Assembly (NCBI GenBank): GCA_018829455.1
Contig: JAHJUB010000094.1
Span: 1-7,480 of the forward strand
Direction: 5' to 3'
DNA from: Candidatus Omnitrophota bacterium
GTDB lineage: Bacteria; Ratteibacteria; UBA8468; MWAK01
Length of the DNA: 7,480 nt
Position numbers and translations under genes: made by a program. Below, one piece after another: positions 5,977-7,480 of the stretch (position 1 is its first letter; each line of letters starts with the position of its first letter). The notes beneath the pieces are model-generated. The model ran no database searches. It worked only from the letters and a program-made list of their open reading frames with translations, and was not told where the DNA came from.

Positions 5977-6664
5977 ACTGGCGGTTGTGCCGGCGGAACT
6001 TTTGCCGTCTCCGGCCAGGGTGGCTTCGGTTTTAGGGCGGGGTATCTTCAGCGGCTCTCTGCTCTATGATGTCGGCGCAAGTCTCAGGCGCATACTCGTT
6101 GGTTACGGAATGGCGTCTATCTTCGGATTTCTCGTGGGGTTCGCTCTTCTGAAGAACTCCTTTCTGAAAGAGACGCTGGGCAGTCTCTTGATGTGGCTTC
6201 AGACGATACCCTCAATCGCCTATATGCCCCTGGCTGCGCTCTGGTTTGGGACCGGCGAAGGCGTGGTTCTCTTGATCATCGTCTTTGCCGCCTCCTGGCC
6301 GATAATTATAAATACGGAAGATGCTTTTCGCAACATCCAGCCGAACCTGGTTAATGCGGCCCGAACAATGGGCTTCCGGGGCTGGAACCTCTTTCGGCAA
6401 GTGCAGCTTCCGGCTGCCTTCCCAACACTTTTGGCCGGCCTGAAACTATCCTGGGCGTTCAGCTGGCGGGCGCTGATTGCCGCAGAACTTCTTTCCGAAG
6501 GCCGGGGCCTGGGTCAGGCGCTGATGGCGGGTAAAGAAACCAACGACATGGCGATAACGATTGCCGTGCTCATTCTAATCGCGCTGCTGGCCGGGCTGGT
6601 GGATGAGGTTGTATTCCAACAAGTGGAAAAACGAGTGCAGAAGAAATGGGAGACAATATCCTAA
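5909..6664 (+). CDS. ABC transporter permease, SsuC/TauC-like
   Basis: The 251-residue inner-membrane subunit has about six hydrophobic segments, starting with residues about 7-27. The LLPSPARV motif (31-38) after the first helix is typical of SsuC/TauC/NrtB permeases. The EAA loop that contacts the ATPase reads NAARTMGFRGWNLFRQVQLP near 149-168. The conserved AAELLSEGRGLG segment follows at 191-202. TTG 5909 is taken as start because of ribosome binding site spacing; ATG 5915 is possible. The gene overlaps the ATPase by 68 nt and the HemL-like gene by 19 nt. No solute-binding protein is present in the window; it may lie downstream or elsewhere, so specificity remains open. Confidence 0.92.
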   Translation: MTMLLRKTVFFCLLIAIWAAISKLAVVPAELLPSPARVASVLGRGIFSGSLLYDVGASLRRILVGYGMASIFGFLVGFALLKNSFLKETLGSLLMWLQTIPSIAYMPLAALWFGTGEGVVLLIIVFAASWPIIINTEDAFRNIQPNLVNAARTMGFRGWNLFRQVQLPAAFPTLLAGLKLSWAFSWRALIAAELLSEGRGLGQALMAGKETNDMAITIAVLILIALLAGLVDEVVFQQVEKRVQKKWETIS

Positions 6665-7480
6665 AAAACTATCCCAAAACCGACAAAATATTGTTTCGGG
6701 AAGCCAACCGGTACCTGGCCGGTGGCGTGAATAGTCCGGTGCGTTCCTTTAAAGCGGTCGGCGGTGTCCCGGTATTTATTGAACGCGGCCAAGGTTCCAG
6801 GATTTACGCTGCTTCCGGCCGAATTTACCTAGACTACGTAATGTCCTGGGGCGCTTTGATTTACGGCCACGCCGACCGGAACATCCGCAGAGCGATTATT
6901 GAAGCGGCCCGGAAAGGGACCGGTTTCGGGGCGCCGACTACCCTGGAAACCGAATTTGCCAGGGAGCTGGCGCGAGCCGTTCCCGCAATGGAACTGACGC
7001 GTCTGGTCAACTCCGGCACCGAAGCGGTAATGGCTGCCTTAAGGTTAGCCCGGGCGTTTACCGGCCGCGAAAAGGTCATCAAGTTCGCCGGCGGATACCA
7101 CGGCAGCGTGGATTATCTTTTTCAGAAAAAGAATCTCTTTGAAGCCCAGTATAACGACCTTGATTCGGCGGCCAAGATTGTCCGGCAGCACTACCGGGAG
7201 ACAGCCGCCATTATCGTGGAGCCGGTCGCCGCAAATATGGGCGTTGTGCCGCCGGCGGAAGGTTTCCTGGCCGGTCTGCGAAAACTAAGCGACCGGTACG
7301 GCCTCGTCCTCATCTTCGACGAAGTCATTACCGGCTTCCGGCTGCGGTACGGCGCGGCGGCCGACCTGTTTGGGGTAAGACCGGACCTGATAACCCTGGG
7401 TAAAATCATCGGCGGCGGGCTTCCTTTGGCGGCCTACGGCGGCCGGAAAGAGATTATGAAAATGGTTGCGCCGGAAGGCG
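6646..7480 (+). CDS. hemL: Glutamate-1-semialdehyde 2,1-aminomutase-like protein, 3' end outside window
   Basis: The first 278 codons of a PLP enzyme that converts glutamate-1-semialdehyde to 5-aminolevulinate, the precursor of heme and siroheme (C5 pathway). Family motifs are GGVNSPVRSFKAVGG at 26-40, GTGFGAPTTLE near 91-101, VNSGTE at 121-126, VEPVAANMGVVPP at 191-203, D225 (FDEVITGFR) for the PLP ring nitrogen, and K253 (LGKIIGGGLP) for the Schiff base. Between YHG (151-153) and YND (169-171) it is about 21 residues shorter than E. coli HemL; the missing part is the mobile gating loop over the active site. It could still be HemL, or a related class III aminotransferase with another substrate. 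The ATG overlaps the permease by 19 nt with only a weak ribosome binding site. The usual full length is about 425-430 residues. Confidence 0.9.
   Translation, partial: MGDNILKNYPKTDKILFREANRYLAGGVNSPVRSFKAVGGVPVFIERGQGSRIYAASGRIYLDYVMSWGALIYGHADRNIRRAIIEAARKGTGFGAPTTLETEFARELARAVPAMELTRLVNSGTEAVMAALRLARAFTGREKVIKFAGGYHGSVDYLFQKKNLFEAQYNDLDSAAKIVRQHYRETAAIIVEPVAANMGVVPPAEGFLAGLRKLSDRYGLVLIFDEVITGFRLRYGAAADLFGVRPDLITLGKIIGGGLPLAAYGGRKEIMKMVAPEG

Overview
The window is a plus-strand gene cluster that reads as one operon for assimilatory sulfur reduction with linked tetrapyrrole (siroheme/heme) functions. It comes from an anaerobic-looking bacterium. The phylum cannot be fixed from this stretch. 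The pseudopilin-like protein with a conserved FxDGH tail is of a type greatly expanded in PVC-group and Omnitrophota-like bacteria, and also in Armatimonadota, so one of these is the best guess (inference, low confidence). Coding DNA is moderately GC-rich. The leader, bases 1-474, is clearly more AT-rich.

Layout. Bases 1-379 hold no convincing gene, but do hold a cluster of inverted repeats (about 214-331) that looks like dispersed-repeat DNA. A consensus sigma-70 promoter (TTGACA, 18-nt spacer, TATAAT) at 380-409 leads into a roughly 59-nt leader with a strong ribosome binding site. Then follow: an Fe-S type APS/PAPS reductase (475-1200); a short hydroxymethylbilane synthase (HMBS)-like protein lacking the cofactor-carrying C-terminal domain (1190-1879); a 79-residue protein with eight cysteines (1834-2073); a three-part siroheme sulfite reductase / helical domain / TusA fusion (2086-4425); a pseudopilin-like protein (4422-5117); the ATPase and permease of a sulfonate/nitrate/taurine-family ABC importer (5134-5976, 5909-6664); and the first 278 codons of a HemL-like glutamate-1-semialdehyde aminomutase that runs off the end (6646-7480). 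Neighbours overlap or lie within 16 nt, with no terminator seen between them.

How it may work together: the importer brings in an oxidised sulfur compound. CysH reduces activated sulfate to sulfite. The siroheme enzyme reduces sulfite to sulfide, and its own TusA domain may accept the sulfur. HemL and the HMBS-like protein tie the operon to siroheme supply. The substrate-binding protein, sulfate activation enzymes and electron donors are not in the window.

Most unusual points: (1) the HMBS-like protein keeps the catalytic Asp and substrate arginines but has lost the cofactor cysteine domain and the active-site-loop lysines; (2) the HemL-like protein is about 21 residues short exactly where HemL has its active-site gating loop; (3) both halves of the sulfite reductase carry a full C-x5-C plus C-x3-C siroheme/[4Fe-4S] cysteine set; (4) a palindromic repeat-like sequence lies in frame in the linker before the TusA domain; (5) a pseudopilin-like gene sits inside a metabolic operon. 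Together these suggest a lineage-specific sulfite-reduction/tetrapyrrole module whose HMBS-like and cysteine-rich proteins have unknown roles.
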